From: Sipunculus nudus
Taxonomy: Eukaryota; Annelida; Sipuncula; Golfingiida; Sipunculidae
DNA: 64,000 bases
Assembly: GCA_026874595.1 (NCBI GenBank)
Contig: CM049317.1
Coordinates: 58,766,118-58,830,117 of the forward strand
Reading direction: 5' to 3'
How positions within the stretch are numbered: position 1 is the stretch's first letter; the number at the start of each line of letters is the position of its first letter. The notes beneath the pieces were generated by a model. That model was given only the letters and a program-made list of their open reading frames with translations, was not told where the DNA came from and did not search any database. Positions 23,640 to 35,690 of this stretch are shown in pieces. The position numbers and the translations under genes are program-made.

Positions 23640-24120
23640 TCCAAGTCAGGCGAATCAAAATGTACTCGATTTAAGTTCCAAAACTGTTTTTCGACATTCA
23701 TAAATAAAGCTACCAAACCTGTATAGCATAATACACCAATAATGAACTGTTCATCTGCTATTAAGTACCTACCAAATATGAATTTAAGAAAATCTTCATT
23801 ATTTAAATTTAAAAAAATACGGAATCTTCTACACAGCATACATTTATAATAAAGTCCCATAACAAATTTCTGGATGCTTTCATAGCATCACAATACAGTA
23901 AAGCATGTTTATACGGACATGTGAATAATGTACCAGAAAAATGACATAGGAGGGGAACTTGGTCATGTTGGTCATCCAGCTAAAATAATGCAAAGCTTTA
24001 GGTACCGCTCTAGCCGCGTCCCATAACACGGGGGGACTAAAACAGTCAGGATACAGAGCCTTAAAAAATTCAAATTTTAAATCAATGGCTGTCCTGTCGG
24101 AGTAAGAGGCATATTCATAA
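23640..24120 (-). pseudogene. LINE distal C-terminal region (broken)
   Basis: Frames include LLWDFII, NLNNEDFLKFIFG and WDAARAVPKALHYFSW. A Cys/His-bearing stretch sits between them in another frame. The position after the C-terminal RT region and before the LINE tail indicates the end of ORF2. Frameshifts are present. Confidence 0.6.
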
Positions 24121-24124
24121 GCCG

Positions 24125-24390
24125 TTACACTTTAAGAAAAAGGGTTCTTGATGGTTCCTTTAAGAACCCACATGGTTCTATCTAGAACCACGGTTCTATA
24201 TAGAACCATTTTCTCAATAAAACGGTTCCATCTGACACTTGAAGGTTCGTGCCTTGATCAAAACCTATAATAGGGTTCCAGATGGAACCCGTGTCGTTAC
24301 CAGATGACCCAGTGATAAGGCTGCACATGCGCCGTGTATTTGAAACGGTCGAGCGGCCGGTATATGGTCTCCCTATAAATCAGAAAAGGA
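24125..24390. mobile_element. GGTTCTA-rich element inserted in the LINE
   Basis: GGTTCTATATAGAACC-type palindromes and AAGAACC/GGTTCCA words occur repeatedly. The block interrupts the LINE between two parts of its ORF, so it inserted later. Exact borders are uncertain. Confidence 0.55.
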
Positions 24391-24505
24391 AGAAATATTA
24401 GGTAAGGTTTATATATAAAAATTTCATGTGAATAATGTTGAGGTTATCTGTTTAGATATAACTTTCCAGCGACCTAATGGTACTAAATTAGTTTGTTTCT
24501 GCAAA

Positions 24506-25066
24506 TTAACGAACACTTAAACTAAACATGGATACAGGCCGATGATAAACACGCTGGTACAGTATTAGGTATACCCGGTCAAAAATTAACTTCTTCCAAT
24601 CAGTTCTTCCCAAGGGTTTTCGCTGTGCCTCAGTGCTAATCAAAATATCTATATGCTCGATTAACTTTAGTTCTGACAGTATTGCACACACATCCGGAAC
24701 AAAACCAAGCTTGCACGTTCTGGGCTGAAGCCTGTGGAACATTAGCCAGTAGATGATGATCAACTTGCATACATTTGGGCCCGGAGACCTCAATATATTT
24801 CCAAGTAACGTTAACTTAGCTTTATTGACAAACGACACGATGCGAGGTATCCCAAGTAATGATAAAACCATGTCAGACCTGGCACGCGGGTGAAAACCTT
24901 GGACGACTTTCATTCGTTTAAGGCTTAACACTTGAGACTTGTTCAGGTAAGACCACAATTCAGCTCCATATAGAGCTTTCGGAAGGACTACCGACTTATA
25001 CAGACTTGCAATCGTCATAGGATTATGTCCCTTTGGCCGCAACCCAACTCTCAACAGTGACAACAA
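24506..25066 (-). pseudogene. LINE ORF2, region C-terminal to RT
   Basis: A 186-codon open frame contains SLYKSVVLPKALYGAELW, the conserved motif after the RT thumb in many non-LTR elements. LSLLGIPRIVSFVNKAKLTLLG and DWKKLIFDRVY follow. There is no host context, and the open length suggests fairly recent decay. Confidence 0.85.
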
Positions 25067-25172
25067 GGAACCCTAGCCTCTTCTGCAGGCATCCTCAATA
25101 CGGTCGGTTAGCTTAAGGTTTCCTTGGAGACATATACCTCAATATGTAACCCGTGACTTTTCCTCGATCCGA

Positions 25173-26148
25173 TTATATCCTAATCTCCATTGTCAGTTTG
25201 TAATTCATTGCAAATTTTCTATTTTCCCAAAAGCCTACATCTATTGTTTTTGCAGGGTTAAAATTAAACCTCCATTTACAACTGTAAATCCAGCAAATAT
25301 CAATCATTTTTTGCAATCTCACAGGTGAAAGTGACAATAAACAAATATAATCCGCTTGCGAAGGGCACCCAGCAAAAGTGGATCCGACAAAGGAGCCTAG
25401 TTTTGAATTTCGAAGTTCACAAAGAAGGGGATTTATGAATATAAGAAAAAAAAGGTGATAAGACTCCACCGTGTCTCACAGATTGTCTGACGGGAAACCA
25501 GTCACTAAGGCGACCTTCATATAAAAAAGCGCCCTGAGCATTGTGATAGGCTTCATAAATGATTCTCCAAAGATTCCCTGAGAACAATTTAATAAATAAT
25601 CCTATAGCCACAAGACATCAAAAGCCTTTTGGCTATCCAGAAATCATGCATAAAGTTTGGAATAATTTTTCTATATAATGATAAACAGTTTCCTGAACTA
25701 ATAGTGACGCATGCAAGGATGATTTATTCTTTTGATAAGCATGTTGAACAGGATCGGAAAGGTGTGACCAAACAAGATAAGTTTATCGTTAATCCTGGAC
25801 AGAATTACCTTTTCGAATAACTTATACAAAGATAAAAGATTGCAGATACCCCTGTATTTTTTTTATCAGAACCTGAACGGAGTCCTAGTTTGGGTATTGT
25901 AATGATTATCCCCTTCTTCATTGCCTGGGTGATTTTTTTTCAGTTCTAAATATTAGATTAAAGAGTTTAATAAAATGCCTCACAAGTTCAGTGCCCCCAT
26001 ATCCGAGGTGTTCATTACTTATATTATCAGCGCCTGGGGCTTTACCTTTCTTCAGTTTACGAATTTCCTTGTTCACCTCATTAAATGTTATCATTCTTTT
26101 TAATCTTGGACAGTGGTTTTTATAAGACAGTGACTTACTCAGATACAT
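25173..26148 (-). pseudogene. LINE reverse transcriptase (frameshifted)
   Basis: Three frames share the domain. 26148-25918 has KEIRKLKKGKAPGADNIS (RT motif region 0/1). 25611-25417 has LWRIIYEAYHNAQGAF and VRQSVRHGGVLSPFF (finger/palm). 25469-25173 has AGCPSQADYICLLS, where the catalytic xADD reads QADY, plus FNPAKT. Frameshifts and the changed catalytic Asp make it inactive. Confidence 0.88.
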
Positions 26149-26799
26149 ATTGAATATTTTTCTATGTCAGTTTTATGTTCCACTTTAAATTAGAACTTTC
26201 TAGAGGGTTGTATAACTTTTGAAGTATATCCCCCGTCCATTAGCAATATCCGACGGATCACTTAAAATACCGAGATCAGGAAATTTTATTTCACTCTGCA
26301 CGTGGTTACGATTTTTCTGCCTAGCTTTAACTCGCTGCCAAAATTTACTGACACCTAACTCCACCAAATTGGTCTATTTGTTCATAAAGAGATCTTTCAT
26401 TGTTATCATGGTTTTCTGTCATACCCTTCCTAATTTTTTTTGAGTCTTTATACGCTTTATAAGTCTTGTGTTCAGAGTCCCTGCTGCAATCCAGGCCTTG
26501 CGTTTTAATCTCAATTTTATGTGAAGAGGTTTCGGTAGTACGTTCCAATTTTTCCAAAGTATTTACAGTATTTCCTTTGTTATATTGCTTTATTAGACGT
26601 TTTTATCAACAGTTTTTACAAGTTCATTATAATAATTGTTTATGTCAGCAGAACTATCGGAACGACAGTCCGGTACACATGCACTTCGTAGGAGCAAGGT
26701 ATAATTTTGAAATATCACCACTTCATCAACTTTTTTCCAATGCAGATAAAATTACTAGTCATTCAGTGTCTTTGGATTAAGCGGAAATATGTTTATTGA

Positions 26800-27090
26800 T
26801 GCTTCAACCGGCAGATGATCTGATATGTTCAATTCGTGATCATAAGTCATATTCCAAGAACGTACTAAATGTAATTTTTCTCTTGGTGGTAATATGTGAT
26901 CGATTAGAGACCGGTTTGAACCCATAGCATACACATGGTCCTCGTATGGAGACTTTTGTGAAGAGTGAACAGAGCAAACAACTGTTCATCAACGTACTTT
27001 GTAAAGACGATCTTGGGTTGGTCCGCGCTGTGTAAAATACCCATCTGCCTCAGCATTAAGATTGCCCATTATTTTTACCATGCCACACCA
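26800..27090 (-). pseudogene. LINE AP-like endonuclease remnant
   Basis: On the minus strand, MGNLNAEADGYF near 27075-27040 corresponds to the GDxN motif, with Asp changed to Asn. LNISDHLPVE near 26845-26800 is the SDH motif. The spacing fits an apurinic endonuclease-type domain upstream of the RT. Confidence 0.75.
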
Positions 27091-27126
27091 TACCTTATGT
27101 AACACTCCAGCTGTGCATTCCTTTTA

Positions 27127-27560
27127 CCAAGACCTATATATGGTGACCAGTCATTTAGGAAAACTGCTGCTAAAATCCGGAATAAACTGCCGGACTGCTT
27201 GAGAAACATGAACGTGGTGGAGGTTTTTAAACGTGCTCTTAAGACACACCTTTTTATATATATGTTAATACGTTTGAGGAGGAGATGAAATATTATCTAG
27301 TCATTGTGAACATTAACAAGATAAATATACTGAAATTATTATCCAGTCCACAGTAAAGTATGCAAATCCAATTTTATAATCGTTTAAACAAACTTTTTAA
27401 AAATTTATAACAGTATGTTTCATCATTTTTACCTGCTATGTCATTGCGCAATTATATTTTATTTTTTAAAGGTGAAAGTGCTTTGGAGCATACTGTGTCA
27501 TGAATAAGGCACTTTATAAATGCTTACTACTATTATTACTACCATTACTACAACTACAAC
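27127..27560 (+). mobile_element. 5'-truncated CR1-like LINE
   Basis: It encodes PRPIYGDQSFRKTAAKIRNK followed by LPDCLRN and VVEVFKRALKTHLF, the typical extreme C-terminus of CR1/L2-type ORF2. It ends in AAGGCACTTTATAAATGCTT and an ACT/ATT microsatellite, the CR1-type 3' tail. Truncation at the 5' side is normal for this class. Confidence 0.85.
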
Positions 27561-27597
27561 TAATAACTGGAATAGGGGTAGTCGACAAGCGACTACG

Positions 27598-28735
27598 TGT
27601 ATCCGCCAAAATCAGAGTAGGACGGATTAAGTGAGGCATGGATAGAGTGGCAAGTGGATATAGAGTTAGATGTGTTACATGTTATTATGGACGTCTGCCA
27701 CGTAAACATGATTGTAGGTGGCGCCACCTGTGATTTGAACGAGAAACTATCCAGTAAATGTATACAGATGCAAAATTTCAGGTGGAAAAATCAAACCACT
27801 GCCGAGATATGATTGATTTAATCCCACAGCAGACAAACAGAAGGAAGCCTAGCAAAAATGGTTGCAGTTTTGTGTATGATAAAGAGCTATGAGAGATCCA
27901 AACACGTGCAAAACTTAAGGGAGATACGTCAAACCAGTCCGGAGATATTAGCATGGATACCTGCGGCGTGAACGTGAATGTAGGTGGCGCCACCTGTCAT
28001 AAAATCAAGAAAGCTGTCCAGGATGTAAACGCATGCCAAATTTCAGGTAAATAAAACAAACCCATGCTGAGATATGAGTGATTTTAACCCAAGTCAAACG
28101 AACATATGGAAGCTGTGCAAAAATTTTTGCAGATGGCGCCACCAGTTTCTTTTATGATAAAGAGCTAAGTGAGCTTTAAATACATGCAAATTTTCAGGAA
28201 GATACGTCAAACCAGCCCGGAGATATAAGCATGGATGTCTGCAGCGTGAACGTAAATGTAGGTGGCGCCACCTGTCATAAAAGCAAGAAAGCTATCCAGG
28301 ATGTATACGCATGCCGTATTTCAGGTGGATTAGTCAAAGAACTGCAGAGATATGAGTGATTTTAATCAAAGGCAGACGAACAGATTTACGCTGTGCAACA
28401 ATGGTTGCAGGTTGCGCCATCATTTTTGTGTATGTTATAAAGCTATCCAAGGGCAACATTTGTACAATTTTTTTCCTGATTGGTCAAACAAGTCCAAAGA
28501 TATGTGGGTTATTGTGTCATAACAGACGCACAGATGGACGCACTGGAGAGAGGAATGGTCAGAGGTCAACACCGGATGGTTAGGCACCAGTTTACATGTG
28601 ACCCAATAATTGGTGTAAGTTTCGGAAAAATCTGTCCAGTTGTCTCAGAGAAGTTCTCTGGAAACGAATACGGCGGCGGCGGAACCCGGTCAAAAACATA
28701 GTATCCGCAAAACTTTGTTTTGGCGGATATAATAA
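27598..28735. mobile_element. TIR element carrying ~270-bp tandem repeats
   Basis: The ends are TATCCGCCAAAA at 27599 and the inverted TTTTGGCGGATA at the right (about 28722-28733). The inside has three units starting at the TAGGTGGCGCCACCTG palindrome (27715, 27981, 28259; spacing 266 and 278). Each continues with ATTTCAGGT and GAGATAT[GA]. An ACAGACGCACAGATGGACGC tail follows. There is no transposase, and flanking TA is possible. Confidence 0.75.
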
Positions 28736-28739
28736 TAAT

Positions 28740-29615
28740 AATATTCGATCAATCTTTATTTAATACTCATTATCCTTTTATTTTCGGTTCCGGTGTCTAT
28801 ATCAACTTAGTAATGAACTGTATTCAGTCAACCCAGGCAGATTGCAGAGTTTAAAGTGTTTATTTTTCATTCGAAAAATTCAGTGAATTCTGGGAATTTT
28901 TTTGCGATTGTAACCCTGTTTTTTTTTATGAAGTGACAGACAGTAAATAACTATCGTAATCCCCACATTTATCATCTTAAAGAACAATGATGATCGTCTG
29001 TATCTCTCACAACTTCAACGAGAAGATGAACTCCGTTGTGGTGATAACATACCATAATTTAAAGAGGTTCTAAAGTAATCAGTGTTGTTGTTGAGTACAT
29101 CACTTCAGAATCCGAGGCCAATTCCGAGTTACCCGAGTCCGAGTCAAAGACACTGGAGTCCAAGAGTCTATTGGACCTTGCAGTCCAGTAAAATACGTAT
29201 ATTAAAAGTACCCTGGGAGTACGCTTTGACCCTCCAGCCCTACTGTCAGTATATCGCTCATCCCAAAGTGTGTGGCGGCCTAAAGGGATTTCAGCATCAC
29301 ATACGCTTATCTCCCCTGTTCATGAAACTCTGGCTTTTTCATTTCACATTGGGAACGACCAGTCGGGATTCAAAATAATAATAAAATAGTAATACGATTT
29401 TTATCCGTCAATTATAATAACATAACAATACTTGATGTCGCAGTATCCATTGCTATTAACATATGGTAAAGTGAGAAAGTAATAGTAATAATTGGTTAAC
29501 TTGATATTATATTATAATTTCATAAATTCCAAGATCTATTACTTTTGAAGTATAATTTTAGATGATCCTATAAAGGATAAGGACGTGTAAGTGTCAAAAT
29601 GATAAACCAGAAAAT
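28740..29615. other. No gene seen
   Basis: No supported exon. An ORF at 29082-29378 lacks domains and splice context. Confidence 0.4.
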
Positions 29616-29619
29616 CAGT

Positions 29620-30070
29620 TTGATGGGGCCTCATTTACCTATATCGGTGTTCAGCTGCAATATATATCTACGGGATTTAACCCCTCTAGGGGGCGCCCGG
29701 GGACGGGTTTTTGTTCCCCTGAAAGCAGTCTAAGCCAATTAACCTTTCATTAAATGGATGACATTAATGTCAAACACATGGGCAGTCAGGTGAAATTACG
29801 TCAAATGAATAAAAAGGGTCAACCTCAGTTCATTTGCGTCACTTCCATATCAAAGTCCCTGTTTAAAACACTTATGTCCCATGCACGTTTCTTTCACTTT
29901 TCATCAGGCGACCGACTTGATTAATATCATGCAAACGACGCCTTTAACACACGCAGTTGACACCGCGCTTGTCTGCTGACGGTGACTCCCTCTGTCTGTA
30001 GATCTGTAAAGATGTCTGCAATTATTTCAGGTGCGGATTTAGCACACACCCTCATCACTCAGTTAATAAC
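29620..30070. promoter_or_regulatory. Candidate conserved non-coding element
   Basis: A 450-bp repeat-free block contains CATTAAATGGATGACATTAA, GGTGAAATTACGTCAAATGA and several TTAAT/ATTA words amid GC-balanced sequence. No open frame is present. The functional call is an inference from composition and motif density. Confidence 0.35.
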
Positions 30071-30306
30071 ATGCTTATATATATATATATATGTATATAT
30101 AATGCAGAATGGATTAAACGTTTAGATATTTCTGTACTAATTATTTTCGCACCACAGCGCTATAAGAACTTAAAGAATGCCCGTGAGTAAAGACATGCCT
30201 AAACAGAACTTAGTTTAAACCATTCTGCGTCACATAGAAATGCTCTCGTAAGCAATCGAGCACCCTGCCTTCATTTTTATGCAAAATTGATGACTAAGTA
30301 CAACTC

Positions 30307-30309
<3 letters not shown>

Positions 30310-30360
<51 letters not shown>
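30310..30360. repeat. (TA)n microsatellite
   Basis: An uninterrupted TA run. Confidence 0.95.
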
Positions 30361-30362
<2 letters not shown>

Positions 30363-30979
30363 CAGGGTTTTCAGGAACACGGGGGTAAGCGTCTCTGATA
30401 CTCGAAATCTCTTACGGACCTTCGGGCTTTAGATTCCAAGCGTCCGATTGATCGCACGAATTTCTGGCTTTGGGACCTTGCATCAGCCAATGACTATTAC
30501 CGACTGCCTCAACCAAACCTGTCAGTTGTGTTAAAACCGTGCTGATAACTGAGGCTTACATTTCGCTATAAGCATATATTCATTAAATGTTACGATTTCA
30601 TATCAATAAATAATATGATAATTACATAAAATGCGAGACAGATTCAATTTCTACAAAACTTTTCAAAATTGGCACGTACCATATCCCCTTGGGACGCTAT
30701 AAACTCAGATGCATGGGACTCCCCATATATGTTGCCCGAGCGTCCCGGACTCTTCAAATTTTCTCCCTATTGAAAGTCCTGATCATATATATTCACGGGC
30801 TTTCAAATTCGGGGTATTGGCGAAAGAGAAATGATCGCGAATACGAAGCCTTCTGTGAAAAAGACGCATCAGCTACAAAAGATAACATTTTTTTTTAATA
30901 ATGTAGCTACATTAGCTCCTATTATACATTATACCTGCAATGTCGCAAAGCAGAAGACTGATATTATTAACCGTATTTT
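30361..30979. other. No feature seen
   Basis: No supported gene. The short ORF at 30689-30898 has no recognisable content. Confidence 0.4.
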
Positions 30980-31115
30980 ATCGTGTTACATTTAACTGTG
31001 TATTATGCGCCTGGCATTCTGATTCGTGTTGGGCTCAGGCCCTGTGCGTTGCTATGGGGGTGTACTTGTTGAACCCTGGAGTGTAAAGGCAGAGTGTTCG
31101 GTGTAGTCTAGAGGG

Positions 31116-31133
31116 TTCCAGAATGGAAGGTTC
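31116..31133 (+). promoter_or_regulatory. Heat-shock-element-like motif in LTR
   Basis: Four TTC/GAA units in 5-bp register: TTC at 31116, GAA at 31121, GAA at 31126, TTC at 31131. It lies 21 bp upstream of the TATA box at 31154. Orientation alternates imperfectly. Confidence 0.45.
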
Positions 31134-31153
31134 TGAGCTTCAAGTGAAAAAGC

Positions 31154-31160
31154 TATAAAT
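31154..31160 (+). promoter_or_regulatory. TATA box of solo LTR
   Basis: CTATAAATAGGGGC context in the middle of the LTR, as expected for a U3 promoter. Confidence 0.55.
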
Positions 31161-32351
31161 AGGGGCTGTGTTTAGAGCCGGAAAAGAGAAAAATACCAGC
31201 GAACACGGAAGAGTGTGACTCCCTCGTCAGTTTTTGGGACCTTTCCAATAATTGCAGAACTTACAGATCTTCTACGGACTTTATACAGACTTTATATACG
31301 GATTGTCTCCAGTTTGCCTTTGGGATAATTACCAGAACTTCACTTTTGGATTACAACAGATTGTTTTCGAGATTGAATCGGAATATTCTCTGAGAAGATT
31401 TGTTTGAACTGTTCATCTGGATTATTTATGCTTAAAGACTCTTGGTATCCAGAATCAAAGCCTAGGATCCGGACTCTGGTACTGTACACTTTATTATTGT
31501 TATACTGTTTAATTGTATTAATTTAGTGTATTGTAATGTTAGGATTTTTCTATGAATAAATTATGGTTATTTGTTAACAAAAAACCACTGACGTCTTCAT
31601 TCATTCCCCTAGACATTTTACGCTGCCTTGTTTTGCGGAAACTGTTTTTTTTTGTCTCCGTAACAAAATTTGTGCTGGTCACGATTACATGATTCGTTTT
31701 TATTAGGTTCCGTAACAATCGTAAGTCAAATATTGATATTATGAATAATATGGGAACTTTTATATTGCATGAATATATACAAAACAAGAATGTCCCCTCG
31801 TTCAATGTTATCTTGGTCCTTCAAAAATTTTAATTATTTTTTTACTGTGTGCATGGTGAGATTGTGAAAATCGAAACCTCGGGTGTCACTGGAAAATATG
31901 AAATCGCAAATTTTAAACCTCGCGGATATGAAGAAGACCACATATATTTATAGGAACTGAGGAAAGGAGAAACTGTGGACATATATTGATTTTTTTACCG
32001 AAATGTGTTTTTAATCAGTTACCATGCATCCATATAGAATTTGAATAAATTAGTGGAGAAAAGAAACTGAATGAGCAAACTATTTTATTATCTCTTGATT
32101 CATTCAAACCATCGCCATTTTCCGCTTCTGATAGTCAAGCGTACGATGGTGATACCAAACCAATATTGACCTCGTTGATAATAGTATGATTAGTTAAATT
32201 ACACATCGTTAAATCATGTCTAATTAATATAACGCCCACTGGTATAACACATGCGGGTTCCATTGCGTGGCCAATACGGATGGGCCCGGTGTGCTAACAA
32301 AAATGTAAGGGACAGCCTACAGGCTGACGGATATATGCCTAACCCTCGGCA

Positions 32352-32372
32352 ACCCCCCCCCCCCCCCCCCCC
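32352..32372. repeat. Poly-C tract
   Basis: About 20 consecutive C bases. Confidence 0.95.
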
Positions 32373-34339
32373 GAAAGAAGGACCATCGTTCAAAATCTCC
32401 CCCTGACAATCTCCTCCCCCTTATGCAAAAGAACATAAAAAACTCAAAGTATATACGAATATAAGAACTTTCTTTACCCTCACCGCTTGATGGAGAATAT
32501 ATTTTTGTTGTACATAGGGAAATACATTTTAATTTTACATTACCATTATACTATATTATAGGCTAAAACATTTTATATATTAAAATATCTTGAGTTGAAA
32601 TGATTAACTTTAAGAAAAATTAAATGTTTGAGCAAACAATGAGGAAACATTAAAATGTGGTGTTGAGGCCTTATTTGAAATTCCCTACTTTTAAAATTGC
32701 GCTCGTTTTCCCCTAAAAAGTGAAGGGGGGGGGCAAAAGTGAGAGGGACATGCTCCCTGCAACCATGCACTGAAACAAGGTTCATGCTAATTCGACACAT
32801 TCCTAGTATAAATTATTGGTTAGTTTTTGCGGCGTGGTAGTAGCCTGAGGCAGGACGGTTTATAGTAATTTTTGATATAAATTATTATTATATTATACCT
32901 TTATTATTTTATTATACCTTCAACTAGTTGCAGGATTTTATATATGGTTGTTTTGTCTTTTAAATACTTTCGACCAAAGACTTTTTGCGCTTCGGGTAAA
33001 AACCGTTCGGGTGGTTAGGATAACACCCAAGGAACAATATATTAAATTTTGGTGGTAATCTGGATCATCATACTTTATATTTATTCCTTTATCCAATCCT
33101 TTGTCCACAGGCAGACAGCTCCATTCATAGGAGAAGTATTTGTTAAAGCCCGGTGAACCTGACTATGCAGTTGAACGCGTGTTACTGATGCGAGACATTG
33201 TGCATTAAAATTGGAAAGCTTACTGGATGAAAGGAGGGGGAGGGAGTGTTGGCTTGGCGTTGGTATCAGGTGGCCGTACGACCATATTCACGTCTACTGT
33301 CATTTTATTAATCCGAGAAAAAAATCACTCTTTGACAGAAATTTACTCATCCGTGGTCAGTCAGTTATTCAGATGATATGCCTAAAAGACAAGAGTTACG
33401 ATTCAGGCTACAGGGACACTTTGAGATCATTTGTTCCGATAAATCCCACCTTAAAACACCCTACCTGCAACGAAATGTGACGAACATTAAAGAAATAGTC
33501 TTTACTCATCTCAGGATTAAGAAAACTGAACAAATACTCTCTCATTTCAAGAGAAAAGAACATTTAAATGTACTAACTTGGAATAAATATTAAGAACAAT
33601 AAACATATAATCTTTATTTCACCTCTGAAACTACTCCAGCCAAAATCAAATAATATGCAGAAACTGTAGACACTGATCATAAATACTCTTGATTCACTAT
33701 TGACAGAAACTTTGATGTAACCTGAATCAAGTCAGAGAAGTAAAGATATATTGCCTTATTTTTTAAAAGAGTTTAATATCTGATATATGTTCATTAATAC
33801 TAAATTCTGAAATTTAATAATTTTAATTTTTTTAACTTTTGTGCTGGTAGAAAAGTATTCTGAATCACACCGTTAATCTTGTTAGCCTACCAGTTGTAAT
33901 GAATGGCTCTGGCACTCGGCCAAGACAAATTTAAGATGTCACCTTGTTCCGGCTTTCAAAATGGAGAAGATGAGAACATGAGAGTGATTGTTTCTGGGTG
34001 TTATTTAAATTCTCCGCAACATTGTCTCGAAATCTGTCAACTGTTGGAGTAAACTTGCTGACAGACAAACTAACCTACCGGGTAACCAATCAGAGGAAAA
34101 TTTAATACTACGCCACCTTGCGGAGAAACACAATGAATTTAGAATCTATCAAATAACCATCTGTGAGATGTCTTAAAATAACTGCTACTTGCTTGTTGGC
34201 AATACCGCAATTAATGTCCATCAGGACATAAAATCAAAGATTATGACAAGAATTTAAACTTGAGTTTATAGGAACCTATAATGATATCTGACTTCCGTCA
34301 ATCAAAGATAATCTTTTGTTCCTGTTATAAAACAAACTA
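32373..34339. other. No gene seen
   Basis: Two plus-strand ORFs (33211-33480, 33378-33593) overlap in different frames and show no domain. A GC-balanced patch at 33900-34140 is unexplained. Confidence 0.4.
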
Positions 34340-34640
34340 GAAAACGCCGATCCAACCACACAGGCTGTTTGTTTTGTTTATATCCACGTGTTTATAACAT
34401 TTGGAGGCAAAATAATTCAGACAAGCAAGAGTTTTGAAAATGGCGGTCTCAAGTGACCTTTCAATTTTTACATGTATGCAACCAACCACCTTAGGTTTTT
34501 TCTGTTTTCAACATTGGCGTATTTACCGTGTTTACTACAAGCACCTGCACCCATCACCGAGGCGTTATTAAAGATGCCCACTCACCTACCTTTAGAAAAA
34601 GAATTTATGTGATTTCTGGTTTCTTCTATGTATATATTAA
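34340..34640 (+). repeat. Dispersed repeat with ACCACCTTAGGTTT word
   Basis: It shares GAAAACGCCGAT[CT]C, GTTTATAACAT, ACCACCTTAGGTTTTTTCTG and TCAACATTGG with the copy at 43665-43940, in the same order. Confidence 0.7.
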
Positions 34641-35282
34641 TGATTTACGGGTAATTTTGGTTGTGAAAATTTATTATCACGCCTTCGTGAAGGATGTATG
34701 AACTTGTTAATCAACAACATGTTTTTAGACAAACCGGAAAACATGACACTTAAGGTGATAGGTTGCATATATGCGGAGGTAGAAAAGTCACTTGCTGCAA
34801 AACGCAATTTCGAAAGCTCTGACTTATCTGAAACGTGCAGATGCTCTTGTTGAATGTTTTGATATTTCTGGTGGCCCCATATATTTTAAACACGTTGATA
34901 TAAACAAAAAAGCAGCCTGTGTGCTGTGATATCCACGTTATCTTACCTGTTTTTATAAAAGCTCCAAGAGATTACCTTTAGTTTATAAAGGTCAACCAGG
35001 TGATTGGGCAACTTTAATATTTTCCCATATATTGCCAGAAATCAGGCTTTAAGGTTTTGCTTCAGCAAGTGTTTAGGGTGGATCTTCTGCAGAGCTATAG
35101 GCGTTAAATGTAAAAAAAATACATATATAATTTCTATTTTTTATCGTGGTATGTTTTGCACTTTCTCTGAAGTTTGAAGTGCTTTACACATAAATGCATG
35201 AAAAGGGAGGGAATGTTTTGATTTGTTCCCTCTGAAGATAAAAGAGTTTTATATCTCACTCAGATTTTACAAAAAGAGGTCT
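34641..35282. other. No feature seen
   Basis: AT-rich sequence without a supported feature. Confidence 0.4.
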
Positions 35283-35690
35283 CAGGTTATATGTACTGGT
35301 TATGTACAGGTCCAAGGTTATGTACCAGTAATGTACAGGCCCCAGGTTATGTACCGGTTATGTACAGGGCCAAGGTTATGCACCTGTTATGTACAGGCCC
35401 CAGGTTGTGCACCAGTTATGTACAGGACCCAGGTTATGTAGCGGTTAGGAACAGGGCCCAGGTTTTGTAGCGGTTATTTACAGGCACCAGGTTTTGTAAC
35501 GGTTATGTACAGGCCCCAGGTTGTGTACCGGTTATGTACAGGCCCAAGTTTTTGTACCGGTTATGTACAGGCCCCACGTTATGTAATGGTTATGTACAGG
35601 CCCAAGGTTGTGTAGCGGTTATGTACAAGCCCCAGGTTATGTAGCGTTTATTTACAGTCCCCAGGTTTTGTACCGGTTATGTACAACCGC
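35283..35690. repeat. 29-bp minisatellite, about 14 units
   Basis: The unit approximates AGGTTATGTACCGGTTATGT followed by ACAGGCCCC. Each unit holds two GTTATGTAC half-repeats. Units vary by a few substitutions with almost no length change. The ORF across it is repeat-encoded. Confidence 0.93.

Larger units (their letters stand above)
23447..27090 (-). mobile_element. Decayed non-LTR retrotransposon (LINE)
   Basis: Read on the minus strand, the order is endonuclease (27090-26800), linker, reverse transcriptase (26148-25173), C-terminal region (25066-24506) and a distal C-terminal part (24120-23640). The tail GGAAATAAAGGATATC then runs into a short (TATC)n. The frame is broken into several pieces, and a foreign 270-bp element sits at about 24125-24390. 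It is an inactive copy. Confidence 0.88.
30984..31717 (+). mobile_element. Solo LTR
   Basis: It begins TGTTAC and ends GTAACA (31712-31717). It is flanked by ATCG on both sides (30980-30983 and 31718-31721), a 4-bp target duplication that fits Ty3/Gypsy or BEL/Pao integration. Inside are a HSE-like motif, a TATA box (TATAAATAGGGG) and AATAAA near 31555, giving a U3-R-U5 layout on the plus strand. No gag or pol lies on either side, so recombination left a single LTR. A second GTAACA at 31660-31665 is an alternative end without matching flanks. Confidence 0.72.
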
